A stretch of DNA of 64,000 nucleotides from positions 1,550,001 through 1,614,000 of the forward strand of contig JALDQW010000001.1 in assembly GCA_031316255.1 (NCBI GenBank), read 5' to 3'. Below the pieces are notes generated by a model. The model saw only the letters and a list, made by a program, of their open reading frames with translations. It did no database searches and was not told the DNA's origin. The translations under genes and the position numbers were made by a program. Shown piece by piece: positions 45,830 through 55,418 of this stretch. Position 1 is the first letter of the stretch. Each line of letters starts with the position of its first letter. The stretch comes from Nitrosomonas sp. GTDB taxonomy: Bacteria; Pseudomonadota; Gammaproteobacteria; Burkholderiales; Nitrosomonadaceae.

Positions 45830-47095
45830 TTACTGCCTGATCTGCCCGTCACCCAGAACGATAAATTTTTGGCTGGTCAGACCTTCCAGTCCCACCGGGC
45901 CGCGCGCATGAATTTTATCGGTGGAAATACCGATTTCAGCCCCAAGGCCGTACTCGAAGCCATCCGCGAAACGCGTGGTGGTATTGACCATTACCGAACT
46001 GGAATCCACTTCGCGCAAAAAGCGACGTGCATGGGTGTAATTTTCAGTGACAATCGCATCGGTATGCTGCGAACCATAACGGTTGATATGCTCAATCGCC
46101 TGATCCAAGCTGTCAACGACACGGATACTTAAAATCGGCGCCAGATATTCAGTCGACCAATCGTCCTCGGTTGCCGGATTCATTTGCGCAATGATGGTGC
46201 GGGCTGTTTCATCGCCGCGCAGTTCGACGCCCTTGTCCAGATAAATTTTACCGAGTGCCGGCAGTATTGTTTTCGCAATATTGCGATGCACCAGCAGCGT
46301 TTCCATCGTGTTGCAAGTGCCATAGCGTTGTGTTTTGGCGTTGTCGGCAATTCGGATCGCCTTGTCAAAATCCGCCTGGTCATCGATATAAACATGGCAA
46401 ACGCCATCGAGATGCTTGATTACCGGAACACGTGCTTCATTGGAAATGCGTTCGATCAACCCCTTGCCGCCGCGCGGCACGATAACATCGACAAATTCAT
46501 GCATAGTAACCAGTTCGCCCACGGCAGCCCGGTCGGTGGTTTCGATCACCTGCACCGCCGTTTCAGGTAGGCCGGCAGCGATCAAACCTTCGCGAACGCA
46601 GACTGCAATCGCCTGGTTGCTGTGGATCGCTTCGGAACCACCGCGCAGAATCGCCGCGTTGCCGGCCTTGAGACAGAGTCCGGCTGCATCGGCAGTGACA
46701 TTCGGACGCGCTTCGTAAATAATGCCGATCACCCCGAGCGGTACGCGCATTTTGCCTACCTGTATGCCGGACGGACGGTAATTCAACCCCGAAATTTCGC
46801 CTATCGGATCGGCGAGTGCGGCAATCTGTAATAGTCCCTCCGCCATGTTTGCAATGCCTTTTTGCGATAGCGTCAGGCGGTCAATCATCGCCGCTTCCAG
46901 TCCTTTTGCTTTCGCAGCGTCCAGATCTTTCGCATTGGCGGCCAACAATTTTTGTTCATCGCGCCGGATCGCATCCGCCATTGCGATCAAAGCCTTGTTT
47001 TTGTCTGCTGTTTCAGCTCTAGCCATCAATCGGGACGCGGTGCGTGCTTCATGGCCAATGGACTGCATATATTGTTTAATAGTGGTAATGCTCAT
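45830..47095 (-). CDS. proA: Gamma-glutamyl phosphate reductase
   Basis: Reduces gamma-glutamyl phosphate to glutamate-5-semialdehyde in proline synthesis (NADPH). Catalytic Cys region [17 protein letters not shown], the [11 protein letters not shown] motif and the C-terminal [13 protein letters not shown] signature are present. The ATG at 47095 gives the usual length of about 421 residues; the open frame continues 25 codons upstream without family similarity. proB is not adjacent. Confidence 0.95.
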   Translation of the reverse strand: MSITTIKQYMQSIGHEARTASRLMARAETADKNKALIAMADAIRRDEQKLLAANAKDLDAAKAKGLEAAMIDRLTLSQKGIANMAEGLLQIAALADPIGEISGLNYRPSGIQVGKMRVPLGVIGIIYEARPNVTADAAGLCLKAGNAAILRGGSEAIHSNQAIAVCVREGLIAAGLPETAVQVIETTDRAAVGELVTMHEFVDVIVPRGGKGLIERISNEARVPVIKHLDGVCHVYIDDQADFDKAIRIADNAKTQRYGTCNTMETLLVHRNIAKTILPALGKIYLDKGVELRGDETARTIIAQMNPATEDDWSTEYLAPILSIRVVDSLDQAIEHINRYGSQHTDAIVTENYTHARRFLREVDSSSVMVNTTTRFADGFEYGLGAEIGISTDKIHARGPVGLEGLTSQKFIVLGDGQIRQ

Positions 47096-47689
47096 AAATT
47101 CGCTTTGCATGGGTAAGGCTGATTGTTTGTTATTATAGTATAAGATGACTTGTGTTGGCTTATACGGCATTGAATTACATGTAACTTCATTCAGTTTTTG
47201 TTCAGTTTCTTATTTGTAAAATTGCGTTGCGAGAAAGTTGTTGAATTCTGACCAACTGACTGATTTAGCAGATGCATTATTGGAATTGTGGCGAAGGTTT
47301 AGTGCGTGGGCGAATTTGAAGTTGAAATAACAGGTGTTTATGGCAGGTTGTTTTGAGGTTTTGCTGGAAAGTGTTTTAGATATATTCCTGCACTTCAGAG
47401 TAAAAGTATATATTTCCAGCAGCTTATGTTTTTAATCAAGAAAATGCGTGAGCAAGGTTACACTGAAAAGCGCTTTAATTTTTCTTGACGTTGTAAATAT
47501 GCGACAATCTTGGTATAAACATTGAAAAAACATCGCTACGCCACTTGCCAAGCCTGTTGCTTTTGTGCAAAATGCGTTCTAACTAGCTTTTTGTGTGAGC
47601 ATGTGAAGTATATTTTAGATATTCAAGCATAAAGAGTCAGAGCAAAAGCTTGCAATTTTTTTTGATTTTAATTTTACAAGGGAGCACCC
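47096..47689. other. Long upstream region of the S-layer/RTX-like gene
   Basis: No convincing gene. Contents: a 29-codon TTG-started frame at 47241-47330 (LNSDQLTDLADALLELWRRF) that looks protein-like but has no support; an inverted repeat GCTGGAAA (47363-47370) with TTTCCAGC (47413-47420); and a TTGACG at 47485 without a clear -10. A long AT-rich leader before such a highly expressed type of gene could hold control elements. Confidence 0.4.
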
Positions 47690-50617
47690 ATGGATAACCA
47701 GGAAACTCAAATTCACAAGATTGTTGCAGGAATGTTCGGTATTGCGTCTGGCAGTGACCTGCTCGCAATAATGAATAGCTTTGCAACAGCGAATGGTAAT
47801 CAAGCCTTTGCGGTAAAACTGGCCACATTTTTACCTGAAGCTACTGTAGAAGAACGAGTCGATTCATTGATGACCAACTTCGGCTTTGTTAATGATGAAA
47901 CCGCCCCAGAAAGCCCAGGTTCACTGGCTCATACATACTTCCATAATGCTTTGGATGGTGGCGCTAATGTGGGTAATGTTGTCTATGCTGCAGTTCAGTT
48001 TCTGTCTTCTGAAACATTGGCTGCCGACTTTCCGGCATTCGTGCCTTGGGCCAACCTGTTAGCCAATAAGGCGCAATTAGCAAGTACATATTCGGCTAAT
48101 TTCCCTTCGACCACACTTGAAGAACTGGCCGCTCCACTGAATGTGGAAAATATTCCAACTGATTCTGTGCTGACAGAAGAGGCTGCAATCGCCTTATTGG
48201 CTGCGGGTGGCATAGTAATCGATGTTCCGACCAGCTTTACATTGACAGCAGAAGCGGACTCAGTAACTGAAGGTGGCGCACTGACATACACAGTAACAGC
48301 CAGTGAACCAGTTACCGAAGATACCGATGTCGTATTTTCAGTTGTTCCTGGCGATTCTGCAGCGGCAGATCAGGGTACCAGCACGACAAACCTGAATGAC
48401 TTTGTTTCAGGTACATTTAATCCTGTAACAGTAACTATCGCAGCAGGTAGTACAACAGCAACATTCACCGTTACCGGTTCAGATGATAGCGTAACCGAGT
48501 TGGCTGAGACCTTCAGTGTTCAGGCTGTTGTTGGCGGTGAAACGCTAACGACAACCACAACTCTGCTGGACTCGACAGCGTCGCCAGTGATTACCCTGAC
48601 GACGGGTGCCGATAACATTCCTGGCACATCAGGTGCTGATGTCATCAGCGGTTTTGTTGGAACAGGTACGACCTCAACACTAACAGGTGCTGACACCATC
48701 GTAGGCGGTGGAGCGACTGATACCCTCAATATTACGAATACCTCTGGTGCCGGTGTAACAAATACCAATGGTGCGTTGGTAAGTGAAGTTGAAATATTCA
48801 ATCTGCGCGGTTCAGCGGCTGCTGACACCTTTGCATTCGATGCATCAAGTTCAGTTGGTGTAACTCAAGTCAACAATTTCCAGAGTCTGGGTGCGCTTAC
48901 AGTTACGAATCTGCCGGCAGGTGGTAGTGTTGGTGTGGTTGGTAATGGTTCAGTACAGAACGCAGCGACAACAGCAACCTATACAGCTGGTGCAACAGCA
49001 CAAGTACTGAATATTTCTGGTGGTACAAAAGGTACTGGCGCCATTGTAGTTAATGGCGCAGCTGCTGCGGATCCAACCTCGCTGACAATTAACTCAAGCG
49101 GTGCAGCCAATACAGTTGGCACAATTACTGCAAACGGTACTGTTACAACTACTACAATCAATGCGTCAGCGGCCTTGAATGCAACAAGCCTTTCGATCGG
49201 TACCAATACAGCAGCTCAGTCTCTGGTAGTGAGCGGTGCGGCAGCAGACGTTGCCGCAACAGCTTCGGCAGCTGAAAATTCAGCAGTTGTATTAGGCCTA
49301 CTTGATACTGACTTTGCGTCAGTAGATGCTTCAGGCTTAACAGCAGGTGGTGTATCAGCAACGTTGTCAGCAACTGTAGCGGCTACATTTACCGGTGGTG
49401 CTGGTCAGGACATGGTGACAACAAGTACGAGTGGTCAAACAGGCGCAGTAAATGCAGGTGGTGGTGACAAGGATGTGTTGACACTGGCAAACGCCACACA
49501 CATTGATACAACAGCTGAAGGTGCTATTTATCAAGGATTTGAAATTCTGTCATCGGCTGCTGCAGCGATCGATATGGACCTGATTACCGGCTCTACAATT
49601 ACCGGTATCTGGCTGGGCGCTGCGGGCTCCAATGTTACAGACATGAACGCGACGCAAGCTGGAAATGTAACGGTAATCGGCGCTTTGGGTGCAACCACAT
49701 TAGGCATTAAAGATGCAACAATGGTCGGCACTATCGATACATTGGCATTGACCATTTCAGATGGAGATACGACCACTTCAGAAGCATTGGTTGCTGGTGG
49801 TGATATCACCATGGCTGGTGTTGAGAACATCACCATGAATGCAATTGATGATGCTACCTTTACCTCAATGGCAAATATTACCGGCATGACAAACCTGACG
49901 GTAACGGGCGGTGGCGATGTAAGCATTACGACGGGCGCTCAGGCACTTGGCGTTAATGGTACATTCGATTTCTCGGCACTTACAGGAACATTAACATTTA
50001 ATGCTGCAGCAGCAAAAACAAATGCTTTTGCATTCCTGGGCGGCACCAATGTTGATACCGTAACCGATAACGTGATTGGTGGTAACAGCATCAATACCGG
50101 AGCCGGTAATGACGCCATTACTTTGACAGCTAAGAAGGGTGGAACATCCGGAACAACAGTCATCGGTGGTGCAGGTGCCGATACGATTACCAACAATGTG
50201 ATTGGTAATGGTGCTAATGACGGTCTGGTATTTAGATTCGCAGCAGGAGATTCAGTGAGTGATTCATCAACCACGGGTATCAGCGCAACATTGACAGATA
50301 CCATTACCGGTTTGGATGGTGCGACACTGGGTGCAGCCGCAGGTATTTCTGCAGAGTTTGATACAGAAGTTCAGGCAACGGCTGTAACAGCGGGTAATAC
50401 CGATGTTGTCCTGGGAACCACAACGGTTACCAATGCTGGTGACTTCTTCGTCAATATCGATAGCGCCACAGTTGCACATATTTATCAGGATACTGATGGC
50501 GATAAAATTATTGAGGCTGGTGAATTTGCAGTGACCTTAACCGGTATTGCAACAGATACCTTACTCGCTGCCGACTTTACCATAGTGAGTGGTGATCTGA
50601 TGCTCATTACGACCTAA
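47690..50617 (+). CDS. S-layer/RTX-like surface protein, likely type I secreted
   Basis: A 975-residue protein, extremely rich in Ala, Thr, Gly, Val and Asn, acidic, with no cysteine that I can find. No N-terminal signal peptide; helical N-terminal domain (1-185), a Calx-beta-like domain (about 188-295, ADSVTEGGALTYTVTASEP), then long beta-strand repeats with RTX-like pieces (GADVISGF, GADTIVGGGATDTLNI, GAGNDAITL, GGAGADTITNN). The end (DTDGDKIIEAGEF ... LLAADFTIVSGDLMLIT) resembles type I secretion signal regions of RsaA-like S-layer proteins. A strong ribosome binding site (AAGGGAG, 47678-47684) precedes the ATG, and a strong terminator follows. Serine and threonine are abundant, making it a plausible glycoprotein; the next gene is a GT41 transferase. 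Confidence 0.8.
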   Translation: MDNQETQIHKIVAGMFGIASGSDLLAIMNSFATANGNQAFAVKLATFLPEATVEERVDSLMTNFGFVNDETAPESPGSLAHTYFHNALDGGANVGNVVYAAVQFLSSETLAADFPAFVPWANLLANKAQLASTYSANFPSTTLEELAAPLNVENIPTDSVLTEEAAIALLAAGGIVIDVPTSFTLTAEADSVTEGGALTYTVTASEPVTEDTDVVFSVVPGDSAAADQGTSTTNLNDFVSGTFNPVTVTIAAGSTTATFTVTGSDDSVTELAETFSVQAVVGGETLTTTTTLLDSTASPVITLTTGADNIPGTSGADVISGFVGTGTTSTLTGADTIVGGGATDTLNITNTSGAGVTNTNGALVSEVEIFNLRGSAAADTFAFDASSSVGVTQVNNFQSLGALTVTNLPAGGSVGVVGNGSVQNAATTATYTAGATAQVLNISGGTKGTGAIVVNGAAAADPTSLTINSSGAANTVGTITANGTVTTTTINASAALNATSLSIGTNTAAQSLVVSGAAADVAATASAAENSAVVLGLLDTDFASVDASGLTAGGVSATLSATVAATFTGGAGQDMVTTSTSGQTGAVNAGGGDKDVLTLANATHIDTTAEGAIYQGFEILSSAAAAIDMDLITGSTITGIWLGAAGSNVTDMNATQAGNVTVIGALGATTLGIKDATMVGTIDTLALTISDGDTTTSEALVAGGDITMAGVENITMNAIDDATFTSMANITGMTNLTVTGGGDVSITTGAQALGVNGTFDFSALTGTLTFNAAAAKTNAFAFLGGTNVDTVTDNVIGGNSINTGAGNDAITLTAKKGGTSGTTVIGGAGADTITNNVIGNGANDGLVFRFAAGDSVSDSSTTGISATLTDTITGLDGATLGAAAGISAEFDTEVQATAVTAGNTDVVLGTTTVTNAGDFFVNIDSATVAHIYQDTDGDKIIEAGEFAVTLTGIATDTLLAADFTIVSGDLMLITT

Positions 50618-50670
50618 TATTGAGCGAACCATCAAAGTGAATTCGTGTTAGGGTTCACTTGATAGACATA

Positions 50671-50705
50671 AAACCCTTGGTTATGAAAATAACCAAGGGT
50701 TTTTT
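50671..50705 (+). terminator. Strong intrinsic terminator after the S-layer-like gene
   Basis: AAACCCTTGGTTAT (50671-50684) and ATAACCAAGGGTTT (50689-50702) form a perfect 14-bp stem around a GAAA tetraloop, followed by a U-run. It separates the surface protein transcript from the glycosyltransferase gene. Confidence 0.93.
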
Positions 50706-50820
50706 CATGTGTGAATTATGGTAAGGTTGAGTTTGATCAGCAATTTAATCACATCTGATGCGAAGTGCTACAAATCAGGCTTAAGATATAACAAGCCTTT
50801 AATTTGTACTTGATAAACAT

Positions 50821-53295
50821 ATGACAGGCGATTTAAACGAAAAAGTTAAGCATTATCAAGAGATGCTAAATTTGAAGCCCGATAATGTAGATGCTTGCCT
50901 AAATCTGGGTGCAATCTTGCAGCAAAACGGAGCATTGATACAGGCCAAAGAAATCTACCAAAGATTTATTGCAAGAAAGCCAAACTGTGCAGAAGTTTAT
51001 TGTAATCTGGGTATTACATTAAACGCATTGGGAGATCAGAAAAATGCGATCGAAGCTTTCAAATTGGCGATTCAGTATAAACCAGAGTTGCCGGTTGCTC
51101 ACTATAACCTTGGAAATGCGCTGCAAATCCAAGGAAAATTTGGAGAAGCGGAAAATGCATACCGGGAAGCAATACTTTTAAATCCAAACTATAAAAATGC
51201 GCATAATAATTTGGGCAATATTCTGCAAACGACAGGACAGCTCGTTGCTGCTGAACAGCATTTAAAATTGGCGCTACAACTGGATCATAAGGACGCACAA
51301 ACACTTAACAACCTTGGCAATGTTTTCAAGCACCAGGGTTTATTTGATAAATCGGTTGAATATTATAGAAAAGCGCTTTTATTGAAGCCAAATGATCTTG
51401 AGATTAACAGTAATTTGCTTTATGCACTCAGTGCGGATGCGAATTGCTTACCTGAAGTGTATTTGGCAGAAGCAAAAATATACGGACAAAAGGCTAATGC
51501 AACAGCGGAACCTTTTCAGAATCATCAGGATATTCTTGGTGAAAAAGCATCACGACCGATAAGAATCGGTTTTATATCAGGTGATTTAAAGTCGCATCCA
51601 GTCGGCTTTTTCCTGGAGAATACGCTGAGTTATCTGGACCGGAATCAGTTTGAATGCGTTGCTTATCCAACTAGAGATTTGGAAGATAAGCTAACAGAAA
51701 GAATAAAACCCTTTTTTAGCCAATGGCATGTCATTGCAAGCCTAACTGATAAAGAAGCTGCGTTTAAAATACATCAAGATAAAATAGATATATTGGTGGA
51801 TTTGGCAGGGCACACAGCGTTTAACCGGCTTTCATTATTTGCCTGGCGGCCTGCGCCCATACAAGTGAGCTGGTTAGGCTACTTTGCTTCTACAGGCCTG
51901 GATTGTATTGATTATCTTTTAGCTGATCCAATTTCTGTGCCTGAATCCAGCCATTCACATTTCACCGAAGAAATTTGGTATTTGCCGGAAACGCGGATGT
52001 GTTTTTCACCACCGGCTGATAACGCTTCGTTGAATGTAACATCGTTACCAGCGATCAGAAATGGATATATCACTTTTGGGTGCTATCAAATGCTGTCAAA
52101 ATTGAACGATGATGTTTTGAAGTTATGGGCTGAAATATTCAGACTGATGCCGCATGCGCGATTTCGGATTCAGAACAAACAATTGGGGTGTCCAGAGACA
52201 AGAATGCAGGTTATTAAACGTTTTGAGCAATTCGGAATAAATATGGAGCGGGTAACGATGTACGGACCACAATCACGGCAGGAATATTTGGCCAGCTATG
52301 CAAATGTTGACGTGATTCTGGATACCTTTCCATACCCAGGTGGAACGACGACTTGCGAGGCGCTATGGATGGGAGTGCCGACATTAACACTGACAGGTAA
52401 AACGCTACTTGCACAACAAGGTGCAAGTATGCTTACTGCAGCAGGTCTTTCAGAATGGGTGGCAGAAAATACTGATGAATATGTTAGGAAGGCAGTTGAG
52501 CTATGTACCGATTTGTCTGGATTGGCTAAATTACGACTCAGTTTAAGGGAGAATGTACGGAAATCCCCCCTAATGGATGCAAATCAGTTTGCTAAAAACT
52601 TGGGGGCAGCATTTAATAGTATGTTTGAAACAAAACGCGTACAAAAGGTGAAAATGCGTATGGGCGATGATTCAATGGAGAAAGTTGTCCTGCATGTGGG
52701 TTGTGGATCAAGAGATAAGGCGCACACAACTCCAGGGTTCAATACTAGTCTTTGGCGGGAAATCAGGTTAGATGTTGATGAAACAGTTAACCCCGATATT
52801 GTAGGCACTATGACAAATATGGCGGATGTAAATGACGCTTCAGTTGATGCCATTTTTTCTAGCCACAATATTGAACATTTGTATGCACACGAAGTAACGC
52901 TAGCGCTTAAGGAATTCCTGCGAGTAATCAGGCCGAATGGTTTTTTAGTAATCACTTGTCCTGATCTGCAATCAGTTTGTGCCTTGGTGGCGAACGATAA
53001 ACTGACTGAGCCAGCCTATACATCACCTGCCGGTCCTATAGCGCCAATTGATATACTTTATGGATATCGCCCCTTTATTGAGCAAGGCAATTTCAACATG
53101 GCACATAAATGCGGATTTACTAAGAAAGTATTAATTGGAACTTTGCGCCAGGCCGGATTCATGACTACTGCAGCGATTAATCGAGGTCACCCACATTATG
53201 ATTTATGGGCTGTTGCAAGTAAATCAGAAATTACGCATGATGAAATTTGTAACTTAGCCGAACAGCATTTTCCGTTGCTACAAACTCAAGTTTAG
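50821..53295 (+). CDS. TPR - OGT family (GT41) glycosyltransferase - methyltransferase fusion
   Basis: An 824-residue three-part protein. Residues about 20-200 are five or six TPR units. Residues about 245-600 form the catalytic region of the O-GlcNAc transferase/SPINDLY family: RIGFISGDLKSHPVGFF with the catalytic-region His, ILVDLAGHTAFNRL (about 326), VSWLGYFASTGL, and LDTFPYPGGTTTCEALWMG (about 501) that binds UDP-sugar. Residues about 620-820 are a class I methyltransferase with LHVGCGSRDKAH (about 623), IFSSHNIEHLY and FLRVIRPNGFLVITCPD. GT41 enzymes glycosylate Ser/Thr of cytoplasmic proteins. Lying 203 bases after the S-layer-like gene on the same strand, it probably modifies that protein before export; the methyltransferase could cap the sugar. 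Substrate and sugar are unknown. Confidence 0.88.
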   Translation: MTGDLNEKVKHYQEMLNLKPDNVDACLNLGAILQQNGALIQAKEIYQRFIARKPNCAEVYCNLGITLNALGDQKNAIEAFKLAIQYKPELPVAHYNLGNALQIQGKFGEAENAYREAILLNPNYKNAHNNLGNILQTTGQLVAAEQHLKLALQLDHKDAQTLNNLGNVFKHQGLFDKSVEYYRKALLLKPNDLEINSNLLYALSADANCLPEVYLAEAKIYGQKANATAEPFQNHQDILGEKASRPIRIGFISGDLKSHPVGFFLENTLSYLDRNQFECVAYPTRDLEDKLTERIKPFFSQWHVIASLTDKEAAFKIHQDKIDILVDLAGHTAFNRLSLFAWRPAPIQVSWLGYFASTGLDCIDYLLADPISVPESSHSHFTEEIWYLPETRMCFSPPADNASLNVTSLPAIRNGYITFGCYQMLSKLNDDVLKLWAEIFRLMPHARFRIQNKQLGCPETRMQVIKRFEQFGINMERVTMYGPQSRQEYLASYANVDVILDTFPYPGGTTTCEALWMGVPTLTLTGKTLLAQQGASMLTAAGLSEWVAENTDEYVRKAVELCTDLSGLAKLRLSLRENVRKSPLMDANQFAKNLGAAFNSMFETKRVQKVKMRMGDDSMEKVVLHVGCGSRDKAHTTPGFNTSLWREIRLDVDETVNPDIVGTMTNMADVNDASVDAIFSSHNIEHLYAHEVTLALKEFLRVIRPNGFLVITCPDLQSVCALVANDKLTEPAYTSPAGPIAPIDILYGYRPFIEQGNFNMAHKCGFTKKVLIGTLRQAGFMTTAAINRGHPHYDLWAVASKSEITHDEICNLAEQHFPLLQTQV

Positions 53296-53487
53296 TCAGT
53301 TGAAAGCAATCGCAACTTTCTCATTAAGAAATGACATAGCAAGATGGTCGATGAGACCAACATTAATGCAATACAGAATGTTGATCTATAGAAATCTTGA
53401 ACCCCCATGTATATGTGAAAAAGACGGAAAAGGACATCACACAAAAAAGACGTCAGGTTTTGCATTAAAACAAGCGAAGGTCTTTCA

Positions 53488-53530
53488 TTAAAGCATTGTA
53501 GATGTTGTTCAGCAAGATTGAGTGTGAGCG
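53488..53530 (+). repeat. Dispersed repeat, copy 1 (pair with 54793)
   Basis: TTAAAGCAT then GTTGTTC and AAGATTGAG with short variable bases matches 54793-54835 at roughly three quarters of positions. The two copies flank the vapBC region in direct orientation, perhaps ends of a lost element. Confidence 0.4.
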
Positions 53531-53718
53531 TAGGTCAGGTTTATACTTTCTATAATGAAGCCGGTAATCGGATGGAATGTGGAAAATGAAGCATACTTCA
53601 TATAACAGCGATAAGCATAAGACAAAATTCTGTAAAAATTAAATATAGATTTGACACTCTTGTAATTGTTTAAAGGTTTAAGAACAGAATTAAAGTTAAG
53701 CTGGAATAACAATATTAA

Positions 53719-53865
53719 GGGCGCCTCTAAAAAATTTAGAGTTTTAAACAAGACGAGGCCAGTTCTTGTTGATAGCAAAAAATATTGACGCAGCATATGA
53801 TTGATATATAAGGAGATATTTTTTGTGAACAACGACGTATTGTGACGAAATATGGATTTTTAGCG
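53719..53865. repeat. MITE-like element, copy B
   Basis: Begins GGGCGCCTCTAAAAAATT and continues TTTAAACAAGACGAGGCC; near the right it reads GACGAAATATGGATTTTTAG, which is the reverse complement of the left part of copy A at 17102. The right terminal repeat is worn. It is about twice the length of copy A and has no coding sequence of its own. Confidence 0.5.
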
Positions 53866-54119
53866 TAGTAATCGGGATTCTCCCGAAAGGCGTTTGAAAG
53901 AAACAAAATATAAAGTCGATAAGTAGGAATTTTTATGCATCATATAATCAAAGAGTTATAATTGTTTCTTGAAAGAGGTGCCCTGGTAGCAGTTTTTGGG
54001 GAAAGTTAATTGATGGTAGGCTGGAGTTGCTTGTGTGCTCTGCCATAATGCAGAAACACTTGACAAATAAAGAAACCGGGCATAGGCTGAGGCATATACA
54101 TTCATGTTGAGTTATTAAA

Positions 54120-54362
54120 ATGCCGCAAACTGAAAGACATATCCGGTTGTTCCGCAATGGCCGAAATCAAGCGCTACGCATCCCGCGAGAATTTGAGTTG
54201 GAAGGGACGGAAGCCATTATCCGTAAGGAAGGTTGTCGCTTGATTATTGAACCCGTTTCTAAGGGACGCTTGCTCTCACTACTAGCCAGGCTGCCGCAAC
54301 TGGATGATCCTTTTCCGGATGTCGATCAAGACTTGTCATCGCTGGAAGATACGACTCTCTGA
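54120..54362 (+). CDS. vapB: VapB-type antitoxin (AbrB/MazE-like)
   Basis: 80-residue antitoxin with a swapped-hairpin DNA-binding domain at the N terminus (RLFRNGRNQALRIPREFEL, EAIIRKEGCRLIIEP) and a C-terminal toxin-binding tail (PFPDVDQDLSSLED). It binds and neutralises the PIN-domain toxin encoded two bases downstream and normally represses its own promoter. Confidence 0.9.
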   Translation: MPQTERHIRLFRNGRNQALRIPREFELEGTEAIIRKEGCRLIIEPVSKGRLLSLLARLPQLDDPFPDVDQDLSSLEDTTL

Positions 54363-54364
54363 AT

Positions 54365-54769
54365 ATGTCGCTTCGTTATTTGCTCGATACCAACATACTC
54401 TCCGATCTGGTTCGTAAGCCGCGAGGTATCATAGCGGAAAAAATTTCTGATGTTGGAGAAGATGCTGTATGCACAAGTATAATAGTCGCATCGGAACTTC
54501 GATTTGGTGCTATTAAATCCGGTTCAAAACCATTACAACAGCAAGTTGACCTGATTCTTTCAGTGTTAACTATTTTGCCATTAAAAACACCCGCTGATAA
54601 TCATTACGGAAATATACGTTTTCGTTTAGGCGTTCAGGGAACACCTATTGGCCCCAATGACATGTTCATTGCAGCTCATGCATTGACTGCAGCACTTATT
54701 GTGGTTACAGCCAATATCAAGGAATTCTCACGAGTGCCTGATCTTGTAATAGAAAACTGGCTGACCTGA
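54365..54769 (+). CDS. vapC: VapC toxin, PIN-domain ribonuclease
   Basis: 134-residue PIN-domain RNase that typically cuts tRNA or rRNA. Acidic active-site residues: D8 in LLDTNILSD, E44 in VASELRFG and D99 in PIGPNDMFIAAH; the fourth position is in VTANIKEFSRV, where the family usually has N or D. It is preceded by its antitoxin with a two-base gap. No decay seen, so the pair is probably active. Confidence 0.92.
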   Translation: MSLRYLLDTNILSDLVRKPRGIIAEKISDVGEDAVCTSIIVASELRFGAIKSGSKPLQQQVDLILSVLTILPLKTPADNHYGNIRFRLGVQGTPIGPNDMFIAAHALTAALIVVTANIKEFSRVPDLVIENWLT

Positions 54770-54792
54770 TCGATGAGAAGATGGGAGCGCCC

Positions 54793-54835
54793 TTAAAGCA
54801 TTTTTGAGGTTGTTCGGTAAGATTGAGAGAGTGCT
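54793..54835 (+). repeat. Dispersed repeat, copy 2 (pair with 53488)
   Basis: TTAAAGCAT then GAGGTTGTTC and AAGATTGAG aligns with 53488-53530. It starts right after the vapC gene. Confidence 0.4.
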
Positions 54836-54991
54836 TATGAATTTTCCAAGTTTCTGTGCAGCATGCAGAGTAAAATATTGCTGGAACTAATAATAAAGAA
54901 AACATATTGATGTAAAATGTTTCTACAACAGCAAAGCTGGTAATAAACTATGGCACTTGCAAAAGAAGACATTGAAGAAATCAGGAACCTG

Positions 54992-55040
54992 ATTATTACT
55001 ACCCATATCAGTGCAACAGCCTGATATGGGTAGTAATAAT
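54992..55040. repeat. Perfect 20-bp inverted repeat inside the coiled-coil gene
   Basis: ATTATTACTACCCATATCAG (54992-55011) and its exact reverse complement at 55021-55040 are separated by nine bases. It lies exactly where the reading frame breaks. Such perfect arms in coding DNA are typical of template-switch events. Confidence 0.95.
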
Positions 55041-55130
55041 GTGCGTTATGAACTGGAAATCAGAGAAAGAATCGTTCGGGTTGAGGAAGAGTTAAAACAT
55101 CAGCGGGAACTGATGATTGAAGGCTTTAAA

Positions 55131-55214
55131 CAAATCGATAAACGCTTCGATCAAGTCGATAAACGCTTTGAACAAGTGGATAAACGGTTTGAACAATTCG
55201 ATAAACGTTTTGAA
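55131..55214 (+). repeat. Four 21-nt tandem units encoding seven-residue repeats
   Basis: Units beginning CAA-x-T-GATAAACG repeat every 21 bases (55131, 55152, 55173, 55194) and encode QIDKRFD, QVDKRFE, QVDKRFE, QFDKRFE: a coiled coil that can gain or lose heptads in frame. Confidence 0.92.
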
Positions 55215-55418
55215 GTTTTAACCTTGCGTATTGACCGTTTTTTGATATGGTCGTTTACCACTACACTAACGGTGGGTGGAATTATTATTGCGGTTATCAA
55301 ATATATGCCTTAATTTAAATTTTGGGTTGTAGTGGAGATGAATAGATTATAGGTGTTAATCCATCAAACACACCCAGTTTAAGCTGGAATTTAGAGAGTA
55401 GAGCAGTATTGCTTGTTC

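Larger units (their letters stand above)
53296..54119. other. AT-rich repeat-bearing intergenic region
   Basis: No supported gene in 824 bases; a 63-codon frame at 53300-53491 has no features of a real protein. It contains a degenerate repeat (53488-53530) and the MITE-like copy B (53719-53865). This looks like accessory debris upstream of the toxin-antitoxin pair. Confidence 0.5.
54950..55313 (+). pseudogene. Coiled-coil membrane protein gene interrupted by a 20-bp palindrome
   Basis: An ATG at 54950 starts MALAKEDIEEIRNLIITT, but this frame stops at 55022. The rest of the protein is open in another frame from a GTG at 55011 (QQPDMGSNNVRYELEIRERI, then coiled-coil heptads KRFDQVDKRFEQV and a C-terminal membrane segment FLIWSFTTTLTVGGIIIAVI). 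Proteins of this kind normally have both parts in one frame, so a frameshift has occurred at the palindrome 54992-55040. Translation from 55011 or ATG 55026 would still give an about 100-residue tail-anchored coiled-coil protein, so the gene may still be partly functional. Function unknown. Confidence 0.6.

Noticed and set aside
48520..50304. Long antisense frames within the S-layer-like gene
   Set aside because: They mirror the Ala/Thr/Gly/Val codon bias of the real gene, giving Val/Pro/Ala-rich shadows without any motif.
53300..53491. 63-codon frame after the glycosyltransferase
   Set aside because: No motif, no ribosome binding site, low-complexity AT-rich context; likely noncoding.
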